This document shows, in pieces, positions 8,297 to 16,905 of a stretch of 64,000 nucleotides of DNA. A model generated the notes under the pieces. It ran no database searches. It saw only the letters and a list, made by a program, of their open reading frames with translations, and was not told the origin of the DNA. A program made the position numbers and the translations under genes. Each line of letters opens with the position of its first letter. Position 1 is the first letter of the stretch. This DNA comes from Plantactinospora sp039889035 (GTDB lineage Bacteria > Actinomycetota > Actinomycetes > Mycobacteriales > Micromonosporaceae): the NCBI GenBank assembly GCA_039889035.1, contig JBDQQY010000005.1:310001-374000 (forward strand). The letters run 5' to 3'.

Positions 8297-8473
8297 CTAA
8301 CCCTGGTCGGCCGAAATCGAACCCGCGCTCTTTTCGACGAGGAACGGGCCTCGTACGCCCGCACTGAACCGCTCCGCCGCCTCAAGCGCGACGGTGACCC
8401 GTCGCTTCGGGGACATCGAGGTACGGGCGGTGGCGAACAGTGCCCCGAGCGCGATCTCGCTGCCGCACCCCAC
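8297..8473 (-). pseudogene. C-terminal remnant resembling an Ntn-hydrolase/HslV-like protein
   Basis: A 58-codon open stretch, preceded by an in-frame TGA at 8477-8479, encodes VGCGSEIALGALFATA, then RRVTVALEAAERFSAGVRGP and a short tail. The G-S/C-G-x-E-x-A-L-G-A pattern followed by a helix of the VALEAAERF type is what I recall from the C-terminal end of proteasome-like (HslV/Ntn-hydrolase) proteins of actinomycetes and phages. The N-terminal nucleophile domain is missing because the fragment abuts the GNAT gene. I read it as a truncated relic. A short expressed protein is the alternative. Confidence 0.45.
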
Positions 8474-8516
8474 ATCTCAGAATGCCAACGCCCCGGAAGC
8501 GAAAGTTCATCGCCTG

Positions 8517-8975
8517 TTAGGAGTCGGAAGAGTGATGGCAGGGCGGCGCCGGCAGCGACTTGACCCAGCGCGACCATTCGGCCTGCGGCTGGTAGCCCAG
8601 CCCTCGCCACGCATGGTGCGCCAGCGTGTTGTCGTCGAGCACCATCGCGTCGACCCGGATGCTGCCGAGCTGCCGGAACCGCTCCTCCGCCGCCTCGACC
8701 AGCAGCCGGCCGACCCCCTTCCCCCGGCATTCGGGCGCCATCGCCAACCGGTAGAGGTGACACCGCCACCCGTCCCACCCAGCGATCACGCTGCCCACCA
8801 GGACCCCGTCGCGTACGGCGAGGATCAGCGCCTCGGGATCGCGTACGACGAGCGCCTCGACGGCCAGGGCGGTGTCGGCCGGGCGATGCGTGTCCTCGGC
8901 CGCCCTCCGCCAGAGATCGAGTACCTCCGGAGCGTCGGCGGCCTCCGCCGTCCGCAGGGTCACGTAATCAGCCAC
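8517..8975 (-). CDS. GNAT family N-acetyltransferase
   Basis: The 152-residue protein has the GNAT fold. It starts VTLRTAEAADAPEVLDLWRR, passes through VLVGSVIAGWDGWRCHLYRLAM, and has the acetyl-CoA pyrophosphate loop ECRGKGVGRLLVEAAEERF (about 90-108). Strand 5 and the last helix follow (DAMVLDDNTLAHHAWRGLGY). GTG 8975 is the best start because the fold begins there; the longer reading frame adds 40 low-complexity residues. No strong Shine-Dalgarno sequence is visible. The substrate is unknown. Just upstream the decamer AGCCACGGCT occurs twice (8970 and 8990). Confidence 0.87.
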   Translation of the reverse strand: MADYVTLRTAEAADAPEVLDLWRRAAEDTHRPADTALAVEALVVRDPEALILAVRDGVLVGSVIAGWDGWRCHLYRLAMAPECRGKGVGRLLVEAAEERFRQLGSIRVDAMVLDDNTLAHHAWRGLGYQPQAEWSRWVKSLPAPPCHHSSDS

Positions 8976-9109
8976 GGCTAAGCACGGTAAGCCACGGCTG
9001 CGGCACCGTAGGACCAGCGGAAGGAAACCGTAAGGCGTGGGCGGCAGAGTGTGGTCATCAGGCGGGCGGCAACGAGGAGCGCCGGCAGAGACCACAGGGA
9101 GCAGAGACC

Positions 9110-9679
9110 ATGCGCAAGCTCATCGAGTCGACCTTCGTTTCGCTGGACGGCATCATCGACGACACCCGTCCGTCCACGGCCTCCCGGGCGGAGCCGCAGC
9201 ACTGGGGTCAGCCGTACTGGGACGCCGGCCACGCCGGCTACGCCCAGAAGCTGATGGACTCGGCGGACGCCCTGCTGCTGGGCCGGGCGACGTACGAGGG
9301 ATTCGCCGAGGCGTGGTCGGCCCGGGCCGGCGACCCGGACGCCGACGTGATGAACGCGATGCCGAAGTACGTCGCCTCGCGCACCCTGACCGAGACCACC
9401 TGGAACGCCTCGCTGATCAAGGGTGACGTGGCCGAGGAGGTCGCGAAGCTGAAGGAGCGGCCGGGCCGGAACATTCTGAAGTGGGGCACCGGCGAGCTGG
9501 ACCGCACGCTGGTGCGGCACGGCCTGGTCGACGAGTTCCACTTCTGGTACTTCCCGGTGATCGTGGGTGCCGGCAAGCACCTCTTCGAGGGCGCCGGCTT
9601 CGACACCACGCACCTGTCGCTGGCCGACGTCGACCGGTTCGACTCCGGCATCGTCGTGCACATCTACGTACCCAAGTAG
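9110..9679 (+). CDS. Dihydrofolate-reductase-like protein (RibD C-terminal domain)
   Basis: This 189-residue protein belongs to the RibD_C/DHFR-like reductases. The N-terminus MRKLIESTFVSLDGIIDD, the ALLLGRATYEGFAEAW segment (about 60-75), the NADPH-binding KWGTGELDRTLVRHGLVDE and the late HFWYFPVIVGAGKHLFEG follow the family order. Such proteins occur widely in actinomycetes as stand-alone reductases; true riboflavin or folate function is unlikely without the RibD deaminase domain. It is convergent with the AfsR-like regulator, with only 15 bp between the stops. Confidence 0.9.
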   Translation: MRKLIESTFVSLDGIIDDTRPSTASRAEPQHWGQPYWDAGHAGYAQKLMDSADALLLGRATYEGFAEAWSARAGDPDADVMNAMPKYVASRTLTETTWNASLIKGDVAEEVAKLKERPGRNILKWGTGELDRTLVRHGLVDEFHFWYFPVIVGAGKHLFEGAGFDTTHLSLADVDRFDSGIVVHIYVPK

Positions 9680-9694
9680 GCCGGCAGCCACCGG

Positions 9695-12600
9695 TCAGGC
9701 CCGGTCCCCGTCCGCCAGGGACCGGGCCTGAGCCGTGCCGAGGGCACCGCCGCGGGCGAACAGGGCGGCGAAGTCCGGCCCGGTGGCGGCCCGGACCGCC
9801 GCCGTGAGCCGGTCCAGCTCGGCCCGGTCGAAGTCGGAGATCTGGTAGTCGGACTCCCGCCGGGCGGCGTCGGCCGCGCCGAGCAGTTGCCCGGCCAGGT
9901 CGGCCCGCCCGTCCCGGAGCAGCACGTCGGCCAGGCCCTCCAGCGCCGACGCCATCTCCGGCACCGACTCCTGGTCCCGGGCCACGTCGAAGGCCTCCCG
10001 GTGCCGGGCCAGCGCCGCCGCCGGCTCGCCCCGCTGCCCGGCCAGCCGGCCCAGCTCGGTCAGCACCATCGCCAGGTACGGCGGGTGCGCGTCCCCGGTC
10101 TGCTGCTGCCGGCCCGAGGCGAGCAGCCAGCGCAGGTGCTCGTCGGCCAGGTCGAGCCGGCCGTCCCGGCGCGCGGCGAAGGCCAGTGTGATGGTGGCGA
10201 AGACCTCGCCGGGCCGCTGCCCCTGCTCGGCGGCGAGCCGTCGCGCCTGTTCCGCGTGCTCCAGCGCGCCCGGGTAGTTGCCGAGCTGCATCGAGATCCA
10301 GCCCAGCCAGGCCAGCCGTCCGGCCACCTCGGACCAGAGTCCCAGCTCCTCGGCGATCCGCAGGCCCTCCTGGCTCAGCCGGGCGGCCTCGGCCCGGTCG
10401 CCGGTCAGGTCGGCCAGGCCGATCAGCCAGTCGTTCGCCTGGAGCACTCCCCAGTCGTCGCCCAGCTCGGCGAAGAGTTCGGCGCCGCGCCGGGCGTCGG
10501 TTTCCAACCCGGCCGAGTCGGACCGCATGTGCGCGAGCATCGCCCGGATGCTCAGCACCGCCGCCTCGCCCCACCGGTCCCCGGCGGACCGGAACGTCTC
10601 CAGCGCCCGCGCCAGCAGCTCCCCGGTGGCGGCCGCGTCACCGAAGTCGATCGTCGAGCCGGCCAGGAACCACTCGGCGCGGGCCCGGCCGAGCGGGTCC
10701 GCCACCTTGTCGTAGCCGCGCAGCACCTCCGCCGCCAGCTCCGGACCGGCCTGGCCCTGCCGGATCGTCAGGCCGGCGTGCCAGGCAACGGCCGCGGTCC
10801 GGACCGCGTCCGGCGCCCCAGCGGGTACGGCCAGCGCGCCGGCCAGGGCCCGGCGGGCCTCGGTGAGCCGCCCGCGCAGGAACCGGTACCAGACCAGGGC
10901 GGTGGCCAGCCGCAACGCCGGCTCGGCCGCACCCTCGTGCCGGTACGTCTCCAGCGCGGCCCGCAGGTTCGCGCCCTCGTCGTCCAGCCGGCGCAGCCAC
11001 TCCCGCTGGCCGGGCCCGCGCAGTTCCGGGTCGGCCCGCTCGGCGAGTGCAAGGTAGTGGTCGGCGTGCCGGCGCCGCAGCGCCCCCTCCTCGCCAGCCT
11101 CCCGCAGCCGGTCCAGGCAGTACGCGGAGACCGACTCCAGTAGCCGGAACCGCGGCCCGGCACCGCCGGTCGACGCGGCGGCGCGTACCACCAGGGAACG
11201 GTCGACCAACCCGGCCAGCAGGTCCAGCACCTCACCGGTCGGCACCCCGTCCCCGGCGCAGACCGCCTCGGCGGCGGCCAGCGTGCAGCCGCCGGAGTGC
11301 ACCGCCAGCCGGCGCAGTACCGCCCGCTCCGGCTCGGTCAGCAGCCGCCAGCTCCAGTCGACCACGGCGGCCAGGGTGCGCTGCCGGGCCGGCGCGTCAC
11401 GCGGCCCGGTGGCCAGCAGCCCGAACCGGTCCTGCGGCACCCGCAACCGGGCCGCCAGCTCGGCCACGCCCAGCACCGGTACCCGGGTCGCGGCCAGCTC
11501 CAGCGCCAGCGGGATGCCGTCCAACCGCCGGCACACCTCCGCCACCCCGGCCACGGTCTCCGGTGTCGCCGGCAACCCGGCTCGGGCCAGGAACAGCCGT
11601 ACGGCGGACGACCGGGCCAGCCGGTCCGGGTCGTCGGTGTCGGGGAGGTCCAGTGGCGGCAGCTCCCAGCGGGCCTCGCCACGCAGCCGCAGCGGTTCCC
11701 GGCTGGTGGCCAGCACCGCCAGCCCGGGTGCGGCCGGCAGCAGGTCGCCGACCAGCCCGGCGACCGGCTCGACGACGTGCTCGCAGTTGTCCAGCACCAG
11801 CAGGGTCCGCCGCTCCCGCAGCACGGCCGCGAGCCGCTCGCCCGCCGGCTCGGCGCCACCCGGGGCGTCCGGAATGGACAGTACGGAGAGGACCAGCTCG
11901 GCCGGGTCGCCCAGCCCGTCCCAGGTGGTCAGGTCGACCAGCCAGACCCCGTCCGGGTACGCCTCGACCACCGCCCGCGCGACCGCGAGCGCCACGGTCG
12001 TCTTGCCCACCCCGCCCGAACCGGTCAGCGTGACCAGCCGGCCGGCGGCCAGCAGCTCCCGGACCCGCCGTACGGCATGATCCCGGCCGATCAGCTCGGT
12101 CACCGGTGCCGGCAGGGCCACCCCGGCCCGCAGCCGCCGCCGGGCCGGTGCGCGCGGCTCCTCGGCCGGGTCACCGGCCAGGATCGCCCGGTGCAGCGAC
12201 GCCAACTCCGGCCCCGGATCGAGGCCCAGTTCGTCGGCGAGGCTGCGCCGCAGCTCCTGGAAGCTGTCCAGCGCCTCGCCCGTCCGGCCGGACCGGTGCA
12301 GGGCCCGCAGGTGGGCCGCCCGCAGCCGCTCCCGGTACGGGTGCCGGGCCACCTGCTCGGCCAGCTCGCCGATGAGTTGACCGTGTTCGCCCAGCTCCAG
12401 CCGCGCCTCCGCGTACGCCTCCACGGCGGTCAGCCGCTGCTCCTCCCAGCGCGCCACGGCGGTACGGGCGAACTCCTCGTCGGCGAAGTCGGCCAGGGCG
12501 TCCCCCCGCCACAGCGCCAGCGCGTCGGCGAGCAGCCCGGCCCGGGTACGCGGGTCGTCAGCCGCCTGTGCCTGCCCGACCAGCGCCGCGAAGGTCCCCG

Positions 12601-12907
12601 CGTCCACCACGTCGGGGTCGGCCCGCAGCTCGTACCCGGGCGCCTGCGAGACCACCAGGTCCCGGGCGTCCGGCTCGGCCCCGGCCAGTGCCCGGCGCAG
12701 TTGCGAGACCCGTACGTGCAGCGCGGCGGTGGGGTCGGCCGGCGCCGCCGTCCCCCAGAGGTCCTCGACCAGCCGGTCCACCGAGACCGGGCGGCCCGGC
12801 GAGATCAGCAGGTCGGCCAGGAGGGCTCGGACCTTCCGGCCCGGGATCGTGACCGGCTCACCGTGGTCGGTCCAGACGGCCAGCGGCCCCAACACCCCGA
12901 ATCGCAC
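9695..12907 (-). CDS. AfsR/SARP-family regulator with BTAD, NB-ARC and TPR domains
   Basis: This 1070-residue regulator starts with an OmpR-type winged helix (MRFGVLGPLAVWTDHGEPV onward, to about 90). A bacterial transcriptional activation domain follows (about 95-245, with ERLRAAHLRALHRSGRTGEA), then an NB-ARC NTPase with the P-loop LTGSGGVGKTTVALAVAR near 290 and Walker B RRTLLVLDNCEHVVE. The remaining 500 residues are TPR-like helices. Large proteins of this build activate antibiotic or differentiation genes in actinomycetes, often after Ser/Thr phosphorylation. No biosynthetic cluster is adjacent, so its targets are probably elsewhere. The start is GTG 12907. Confidence 0.93.
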   Translation of the reverse strand: MRFGVLGPLAVWTDHGEPVTIPGRKVRALLADLLISPGRPVSVDRLVEDLWGTAAPADPTAALHVRVSQLRRALAGAEPDARDLVVSQAPGYELRADPDVVDAGTFAALVGQAQAADDPRTRAGLLADALALWRGDALADFADEEFARTAVARWEEQRLTAVEAYAEARLELGEHGQLIGELAEQVARHPYRERLRAAHLRALHRSGRTGEALDSFQELRRSLADELGLDPGPELASLHRAILAGDPAEEPRAPARRRLRAGVALPAPVTELIGRDHAVRRVRELLAAGRLVTLTGSGGVGKTTVALAVARAVVEAYPDGVWLVDLTTWDGLGDPAELVLSVLSIPDAPGGAEPAGERLAAVLRERRTLLVLDNCEHVVEPVAGLVGDLLPAAPGLAVLATSREPLRLRGEARWELPPLDLPDTDDPDRLARSSAVRLFLARAGLPATPETVAGVAEVCRRLDGIPLALELAATRVPVLGVAELAARLRVPQDRFGLLATGPRDAPARQRTLAAVVDWSWRLLTEPERAVLRRLAVHSGGCTLAAAEAVCAGDGVPTGEVLDLLAGLVDRSLVVRAAASTGGAGPRFRLLESVSAYCLDRLREAGEEGALRRRHADHYLALAERADPELRGPGQREWLRRLDDEGANLRAALETYRHEGAAEPALRLATALVWYRFLRGRLTEARRALAGALAVPAGAPDAVRTAAVAWHAGLTIRQGQAGPELAAEVLRGYDKVADPLGRARAEWFLAGSTIDFGDAAATGELLARALETFRSAGDRWGEAAVLSIRAMLAHMRSDSAGLETDARRGAELFAELGDDWGVLQANDWLIGLADLTGDRAEAARLSQEGLRIAEELGLWSEVAGRLAWLGWISMQLGNYPGALEHAEQARRLAAEQGQRPGEVFATITLAFAARRDGRLDLADEHLRWLLASGRQQQTGDAHPPYLAMVLTELGRLAGQRGEPAAALARHREAFDVARDQESVPEMASALEGLADVLLRDGRADLAGQLLGAADAARRESDYQISDFDRAELDRLTAAVRAATGPDFAALFARGGALGTAQARSLADGDRA

Positions 12908-12955
12908 CGACCCAGGCTACGGATGACAGCCGGAGGCGGGCCTGACGGGGCCGAA

Positions 12956-12994
12956 GCCGGCCGGTCCCGAGCGGAGTGCTCGGGACCGGCCGGC
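12956..12994. terminator. Strong hairpin terminator
   Basis: A perfect 16-bp stem (12956-12971 with 12979-12994) closes a 7-base loop CGGAGTG. It lies just 3' of the minus-strand nuclease gene and 49 bp upstream of the AfsR-like start, so it most likely ends the nuclease transcript. Confidence 0.8.
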
Positions 12995-13011
12995 CCGGGG
13001 GGAGCGTCGGA

Positions 13012-13668
13012 TCAGGAGGAGCAGGTGTTCAGCATCGTCTGCAACGCGCTCTTCTCCGCCGACTGCAACCGGAGACCCCAGTTGTACTTGGTCCGGATCC
13101 ACATCTTGGCGTACGTGCAGTGGTAGGCGGTGCGGCTCGGCTTCCAGGTGGACGGGTCCTGGTCGCCCTTGGCCTGGTTGACGTTGTCGGTCACCGCGAT
13201 CAACTGCGGCCCGTTGAGGTCGTTGGCGAACGACTGCCGGCGGCTGGTCGCCCACGAGCTGGCCCCGGAGCGCCAGGCCTCGGCCAGCGGCACGATGTGG
13301 TCGATGTCGACGTCGGCCGGGTTGGTCCAGGTCGCCCCGTCGTACGGGCTGTACCAGCTTCCCGAGGTCGGGTAGCAGGAGCTGTCCACGCCCACCCCGC
13401 TGCCGTCGCGCCGCAGCACCGTCTCCCGGGTGTTGCAGGCGCCGCTGATGGTGATCCAGTGCGGGAACAGGTCGCGGCTGTAGCCGGTCATCGAGCCCTG
13501 GGCGGCGACGGTCAGCGCGTTCAGGTTCGACTGGGCGGTGGCCTTGGACGGGATGCCGGGCGGAGTGGCACCGGCCGGGGACGCGACCAGCAGGGACGCG
13601 GCGATCGCCGCGATGGCGGCGGTGGCGGTGAGGGTCAGCCGGATGCGGCGACGTCGGATGTGCGGCAC
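13012..13668 (-). CDS. Secreted HNH endonuclease (DUF1524/GmrSD C-terminal type)
   Basis: The 218-residue protein has a secretory signal: basic VPHIRRRRIRL, a hydrophobic stretch (TLTATAAIAAIAASLLVA) and a likely cut after GAT near residue 35. The mature part carries DVDIDHIVPLAEAWRSGA (catalytic His in a DxDHIVPL motif) and a later NDLNGPQLIAVTDNVNQAKG, as in DUF1524 HNH nucleases. Four cysteines could form two disulfides, which fits an exported enzyme. GTG 13668 is favoured over 13707 by GGGAGG eight bases upstream. It probably degrades extracellular DNA for nutrition or competition. The holin-like gene lies upstream on the same strand. Confidence 0.88.
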   Translation of the reverse strand: MPHIRRRRIRLTLTATAAIAAIAASLLVASPAGATPPGIPSKATAQSNLNALTVAAQGSMTGYSRDLFPHWITISGACNTRETVLRRDGSGVGVDSSCYPTSGSWYSPYDGATWTNPADVDIDHIVPLAEAWRSGASSWATSRRQSFANDLNGPQLIAVTDNVNQAKGDQDPSTWKPSRTAYHCTYAKMWIRTKYNWGLRLQSAEKSALQTMLNTCSS

Positions 13669-13844
13669 GGATGCCTCCCGAGGCTCTGGGGGTACGGGAG
13701 GGATCAACGTAACTGATCATCGTGACCGGACCGCCACGGTCACGTGACCGGACATCGACGCGCGCCGTAATCCCGGGCGCCCGATGCCGGGCGGCGGGCC
13801 CGTCCGGTCCGGGACGGGCCGCGCCCGGCGCCGATCCTGGTCGG

Positions 13845-14228
13845 TCAGGCCGGCTGGCTGGTGGTGGGGGTGGGCTGGCGGGGCGTCGCGTTGCTGGTCC
13901 CGTTGCTAGAGACCGCCGGAGCCGCACCGACGCCGAGCACGGTCAGCGCGGCCAGCAGCAGCGCGATCCACTCGTTCGAGTCCAGTCCACCGAGGATCAC
14001 CGTGGCGAGCACCTGGAGCACGCTCAGCACCACGGCGACGGCGGTCTTGCCCCACCGGTACTGCGGAGTCAGCGGCACCAGGTAGACACCGATCGCGGTC
14101 GCGGCGGCGATCGCGATCTGCACCGCCTCGTCCGACTCGATGCGCTGGTCCCCGGAGAGCGCGCCGTACGCGACCGTGAGCGCTGCCCCGGCGACGGCGG
14201 CGAGGGCCTTGCCGTACTTGCGGATCAT
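13845..14228 (-). CDS. Holin-like small membrane protein
   Basis: The 127-residue product starts MIRKYGKALAAVAGAALTVA, a first membrane helix. After a polar turn (SGDQRIESDEAVQ) come three more hydrophobic stretches (IAIAAATAIGVYLVPL, AVAVVLSVLQVLATVILGG and WIALLLAALTVLGVG). The Ser/Thr/Pro-rich tail is short. This order, with VYLVPLTPQYRWGKT between helices, is what I recall from holin-like proteins of actinophages and prophage relics. ATG 14228 is chosen because AAGGAG is six bases upstream and abuts the alternative ATG 14234. With the nearby HNH gene it may be a domesticated phage module, though no other phage gene is present. Confidence 0.6.
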   Translation of the reverse strand: MIRKYGKALAAVAGAALTVAYGALSGDQRIESDEAVQIAIAAATAIGVYLVPLTPQYRWGKTAVAVVLSVLQVLATVILGGLDSNEWIALLLAALTVLGVGAAPAVSSNGTSNATPRQPTPTTSQPA

Positions 14229-14323
14229 GTTCATCTCCTTGCGCCTTCCCCGCGACCGATCGACGGGACACAGTACACAACCATCTGTCCTGTCAAGATG
14301 CTGTAACAGTGGATCCGCACCTG

Positions 14324-15199
14324 TCAGTCGGACATCTGCGGTTTTGCGGTCGGATCTCCGGCTGGTACCGCCGGGGACAGCGGCGCCGCCAGGTCGACCG
14401 ACCGCTCTGGCCGCACGCCTGGCCCGGGTTCCGCCGTCCCGGCCGGGTCCGGGGGATTATGGCCGACCGACGGGAAGATGTGGTGACCGGCCAGGAACGA
14501 CCGCTCCCAGATGTCGTCCAGGACGCGGCCGTCCTCGTCGCTCACGTCCTGACCGGTCGACGGCACCAGGGCGCTGGTGCTCCAGATGCACCGGGTCACC
14601 ATGTCCTCGCCGTCCCAGGAGCGCAGCAGCGCGAATCCGGGCCGGACCCGCCGGAACACCTCGGTGAAGAACGGGGTGATCGCGACGATGGGTCCTTCGG
14701 TGCTGCCCTCCTCCGGCGACTCGACCAGGATCAGCCGGTCGCCCCGGATGGCCGCCTCGCTCCGGTACCGCTGGTCGCCGTTCGGGTCGGTGTCGGCGAT
14801 GTTGAGCACGATGGAGCCGGGTGTACCGGTCTGCTCGAAGTGGTAGTCGGTGTGCCGCCAGCGGAACCGGCCGTCCCGCTTCGTCAGGTGGTAGTAGTGC
14901 CAGTGTCGCCGGATCGGGGACAGGGCCGCCTCCGTCGAGCGCAGTCGCACGTCGAGCGAGTGGGCGAGCATCTCGCGGACCGCGAGCAACGTGTCGCGGC
15001 CGTCGCCCGAGGCGACGTAGAGGCTGGTTGCGGCGCCGACGATGGCGCCGCCGAACGCGGCGAGCGCGCCGGCGATGATCTGGAAGATCTGCTCCTTGGC
15101 GCTGGTCTGGAGATAGACCCCGAATGCGGTGGTGGCGAGGCCGAGCGCGGTGAGGAGCCAGAGTGGAGTACTGCCGAGAGAGCGCCTTCTGCTGGTCAC
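14324..15199 (-). CDS. Two-helix membrane protein of unknown function
   Basis: I do not recognise this 291-residue protein. It has a basic start (MTSRRRSLGSTP) and two adjacent membrane helices (PLWLLTALGLATTAFGVYLQ; IIAGALAAFGGAIVGAATSL), then about 220 cytoplasmic residues. That domain contains RHWHYYHLTKRDGRFRWRHT, a predicted beta-rich middle (SIVLNIADTDPNGDQRY, GDRLILVESPEEGS) and a Pro-rich tail. Two short helices joined to a cytosolic domain is an architecture seen in 2TM effectors of signalling and conflict systems, but no catalytic motif is visible. It is transcribed alone, 95 bp upstream of the holin-like gene. Confidence 0.7.
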   Translation of the reverse strand: MTSRRRSLGSTPLWLLTALGLATTAFGVYLQTSAKEQIFQIIAGALAAFGGAIVGAATSLYVASGDGRDTLLAVREMLAHSLDVRLRSTEAALSPIRRHWHYYHLTKRDGRFRWRHTDYHFEQTGTPGSIVLNIADTDPNGDQRYRSEAAIRGDRLILVESPEEGSTEGPIVAITPFFTEVFRRVRPGFALLRSWDGEDMVTRCIWSTSALVPSTGQDVSDEDGRVLDDIWERSFLAGHHIFPSVGHNPPDPAGTAEPGPGVRPERSVDLAAPLSPAVPAGDPTAKPQMSD

Positions 15200-15374
15200 A
15201 CGACCTCCCGTCGAATGGTCTCGAATCGCCCCTGGCGGGCAGCCGGCAGATGGCGGGGGGACCGGGGTGCGGGAAACGCGAAGCCGTCGGCGGTGACGGG
15301 TGCGACGAACTTTCAGAATAGCTTGGGTGGTCTCGAAGGCTGTCCGGCTCGGAGCCGGGGCCGGGCGGCTCCGG

Positions 15375-16331
15375 TCAGACCAACCCGCTCAACGCCAGTA
15401 CCTCGTCGGCACATCCCCAGGAAAGGGCGAGCCCCGAGCCGCCGTGACCGTAGTTGTGGATGAGGGGATTGCCGTCGACATGATCGCGTTCGATCCGTAC
15501 GCTCGGCCGGCTCGGTCGCAGCCCGACCAGGATGCGCCGGATCTGGGCGGAGCGGAGCAGCGGCTCGACGGCGGCACATCGTTCGACGATCGCCGCTGCC
15601 CGGACGGGGTCCGGCCTGAGGTCCTCCGAGCCGGGCGTCGCGCTGCCGCCGAGTACGACGTGACTGCCGTGCGGCAGGATGTAGGTCATGTCCTCGTGTT
15701 CGGCCCAGTCCTGGAAGAACGTTTCTATTCCGGGATTGTCGACCACCACCAGTTGGCCCCGGGTGGGGAAGACCTGGTCGTCCGGGACCAGATAGCGGGC
15801 GCCGAGTCCGGTGCAATTCACCAGTACGCCGGCGGCGCCGACGAGTTCCTTGAAAGAGCTGACAGTGCCGATTTCTATAGTGCCGCCCCGGTCGATCAGG
15901 CGCCCGGTGAGGTATTCCAGATAGGCCGGCATGTTCACCAGTGGACTGGTGTAACGCCAGCCGCTGACATAGCCGGGCGGTAGCTGGTCGGCGGGGCAGA
16001 GTTCGAAGTCGCTCAGGTCGCGGACGCAGGCCGGCGGCTCCAGTGGAAAGGGCGCCACCTCCAGGCCGCGGACGAGCCGGACGCCGGACGACGGGTCCTC
16101 GGCGATCTTTTCCAGAGTCAGTCGGGTCTGTTCGCTCCAGTGCAGGACCCGTTCGTCGGTCAACTCGTAGGGCCCCCAACTCGCCCCGGCGGACGCGGAG
16201 GTGGTCTCCTGCGGCGGCCGGGCGGCCAGGATCCGGACCGAGAGTCCCGCCTCGGCGAGCCGGACCGCGGTGGACAGTCCGATGACGCCCGCACCGATAA
16301 CCAGAACGTCGGGTCGTCGGGACATCGCCAT
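15375..16331 (-). CDS. FAD-dependent D-amino-acid oxidase
   Basis: The 318-residue protein starts with the FAD-binding PDVLVIGAGVIGLSTAVRLA (GxGxxG). Residues near 45-55 (TSASAGASWGPYE) fit the DAO flavin loop. The C-terminal signature GLRPSRPSVRIER (substrate carboxylate Arg) and HNYGHGGSGLALSWGCADEV match D-amino-acid oxidases, which deaminate D-amino acids to keto acids with hydrogen peroxide release. The length is close to the usual 320-350. The start could be ATG 16331 or ATG 16325; neither has a clear Shine-Dalgarno sequence. Being bracketed by an orphan membrane gene and a cellulase gives no pathway hint. Confidence 0.87.
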   Translation of the reverse strand: MAMSRRPDVLVIGAGVIGLSTAVRLAEAGLSVRILAARPPQETTSASAGASWGPYELTDERVLHWSEQTRLTLEKIAEDPSSGVRLVRGLEVAPFPLEPPACVRDLSDFELCPADQLPPGYVSGWRYTSPLVNMPAYLEYLTGRLIDRGGTIEIGTVSSFKELVGAAGVLVNCTGLGARYLVPDDQVFPTRGQLVVVDNPGIETFFQDWAEHEDMTYILPHGSHVVLGGSATPGSEDLRPDPVRAAAIVERCAAVEPLLRSAQIRRILVGLRPSRPSVRIERDHVDGNPLIHNYGHGGSGLALSWGCADEVLALSGLV

Positions 16332-16905
16332 TAGGCCATATTAACGGAGGTCTTACCCGTCCAGTGGTCGCCTCCTGCCGGATGCCTGGTTGCGGCGGCG
16401 CGGGTCGGCACGTCGACACATCAATATGGATTCGCGGACGCCGCCGTCGGCTGGAAATTGCAGCGGCGAATTACCGTCGGTGGTGGAACTCCCCGTCACC
16501 CGACCAGTCGAATTCGCGAAGACCAGGGATTTCATTCGACCCTGACCTGCGACGGCTACTGTCCGTGATCACAGGGCTTCGGGCGGTTGTCGGAGCCGGC
16601 CGTTCCGGGGCGGCGTGCCGCTGCGCCGGTACGCGCCGGCCGAAGGGGTGCCGGTCGGTGGGCCGCTCGGTCGGCCGATCGGTCCGTCGTCCGGGGTGGA
16701 CGGAGCCGGGCTGTCCCGCTTCGGTGGGATTTATCGTCGCCATCCGTCGCGGTGCTTCCGGGTGGCCGGTTGACAGGCAAGAAACTCGATGTCAATCTCC
16801 CGGTATTCCCGGACTGGGAGCGCTTCCATAGATCTTGGTTCACGCCGTACCACCCCTGCCCGGCGGTGCCGGCCACCGGTCACCGCGCCCACCGGAAGGA
16901 ATGAC
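16332..16905. other. 574-bp intergenic region between divergent genes
   Basis: This gap separates the oxidase (minus) and the cellulase (plus). It is less GC-rich than its surroundings near 16340-16550. Open frames in it lack codon bias and family features, so I see no gene. It contains a CebR-like operator at 16815-16828 and a run of GGTCGG/CGGTCG-type simple repeats near 16650-16690. Confidence 0.6.
16815..16828. promoter_or_regulatory. CebR-like operator upstream of the cellulase gene
   Basis: TGGGAGCGCTTCCA matches 13 of 14 bases of the palindromic TGGGAGCGCTCCCA box bound by CebR, the LacI-family cellobiose-responsive repressor known from Streptomyces. It sits 78 bp upstream of the GH9 start, where it could cover the promoter. 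The site and match are seen directly; binding is inferred, and no cebR gene lies in the window. Confidence 0.8.

Noticed and set aside
9887..13126. Long plus-strand frames across the AfsR-like gene
   Set aside because: They are Arg/Pro/Gly-rich shadows of a GC-rich gene; the minus strand shows BTAD, NB-ARC and TPR motifs throughout.
16332..16905. Small open frames in the oxidase/cellulase gap
   Set aside because: They overlap each other on both strands, have weak GC bias at third positions, and lack Shine-Dalgarno sequences or homology features.
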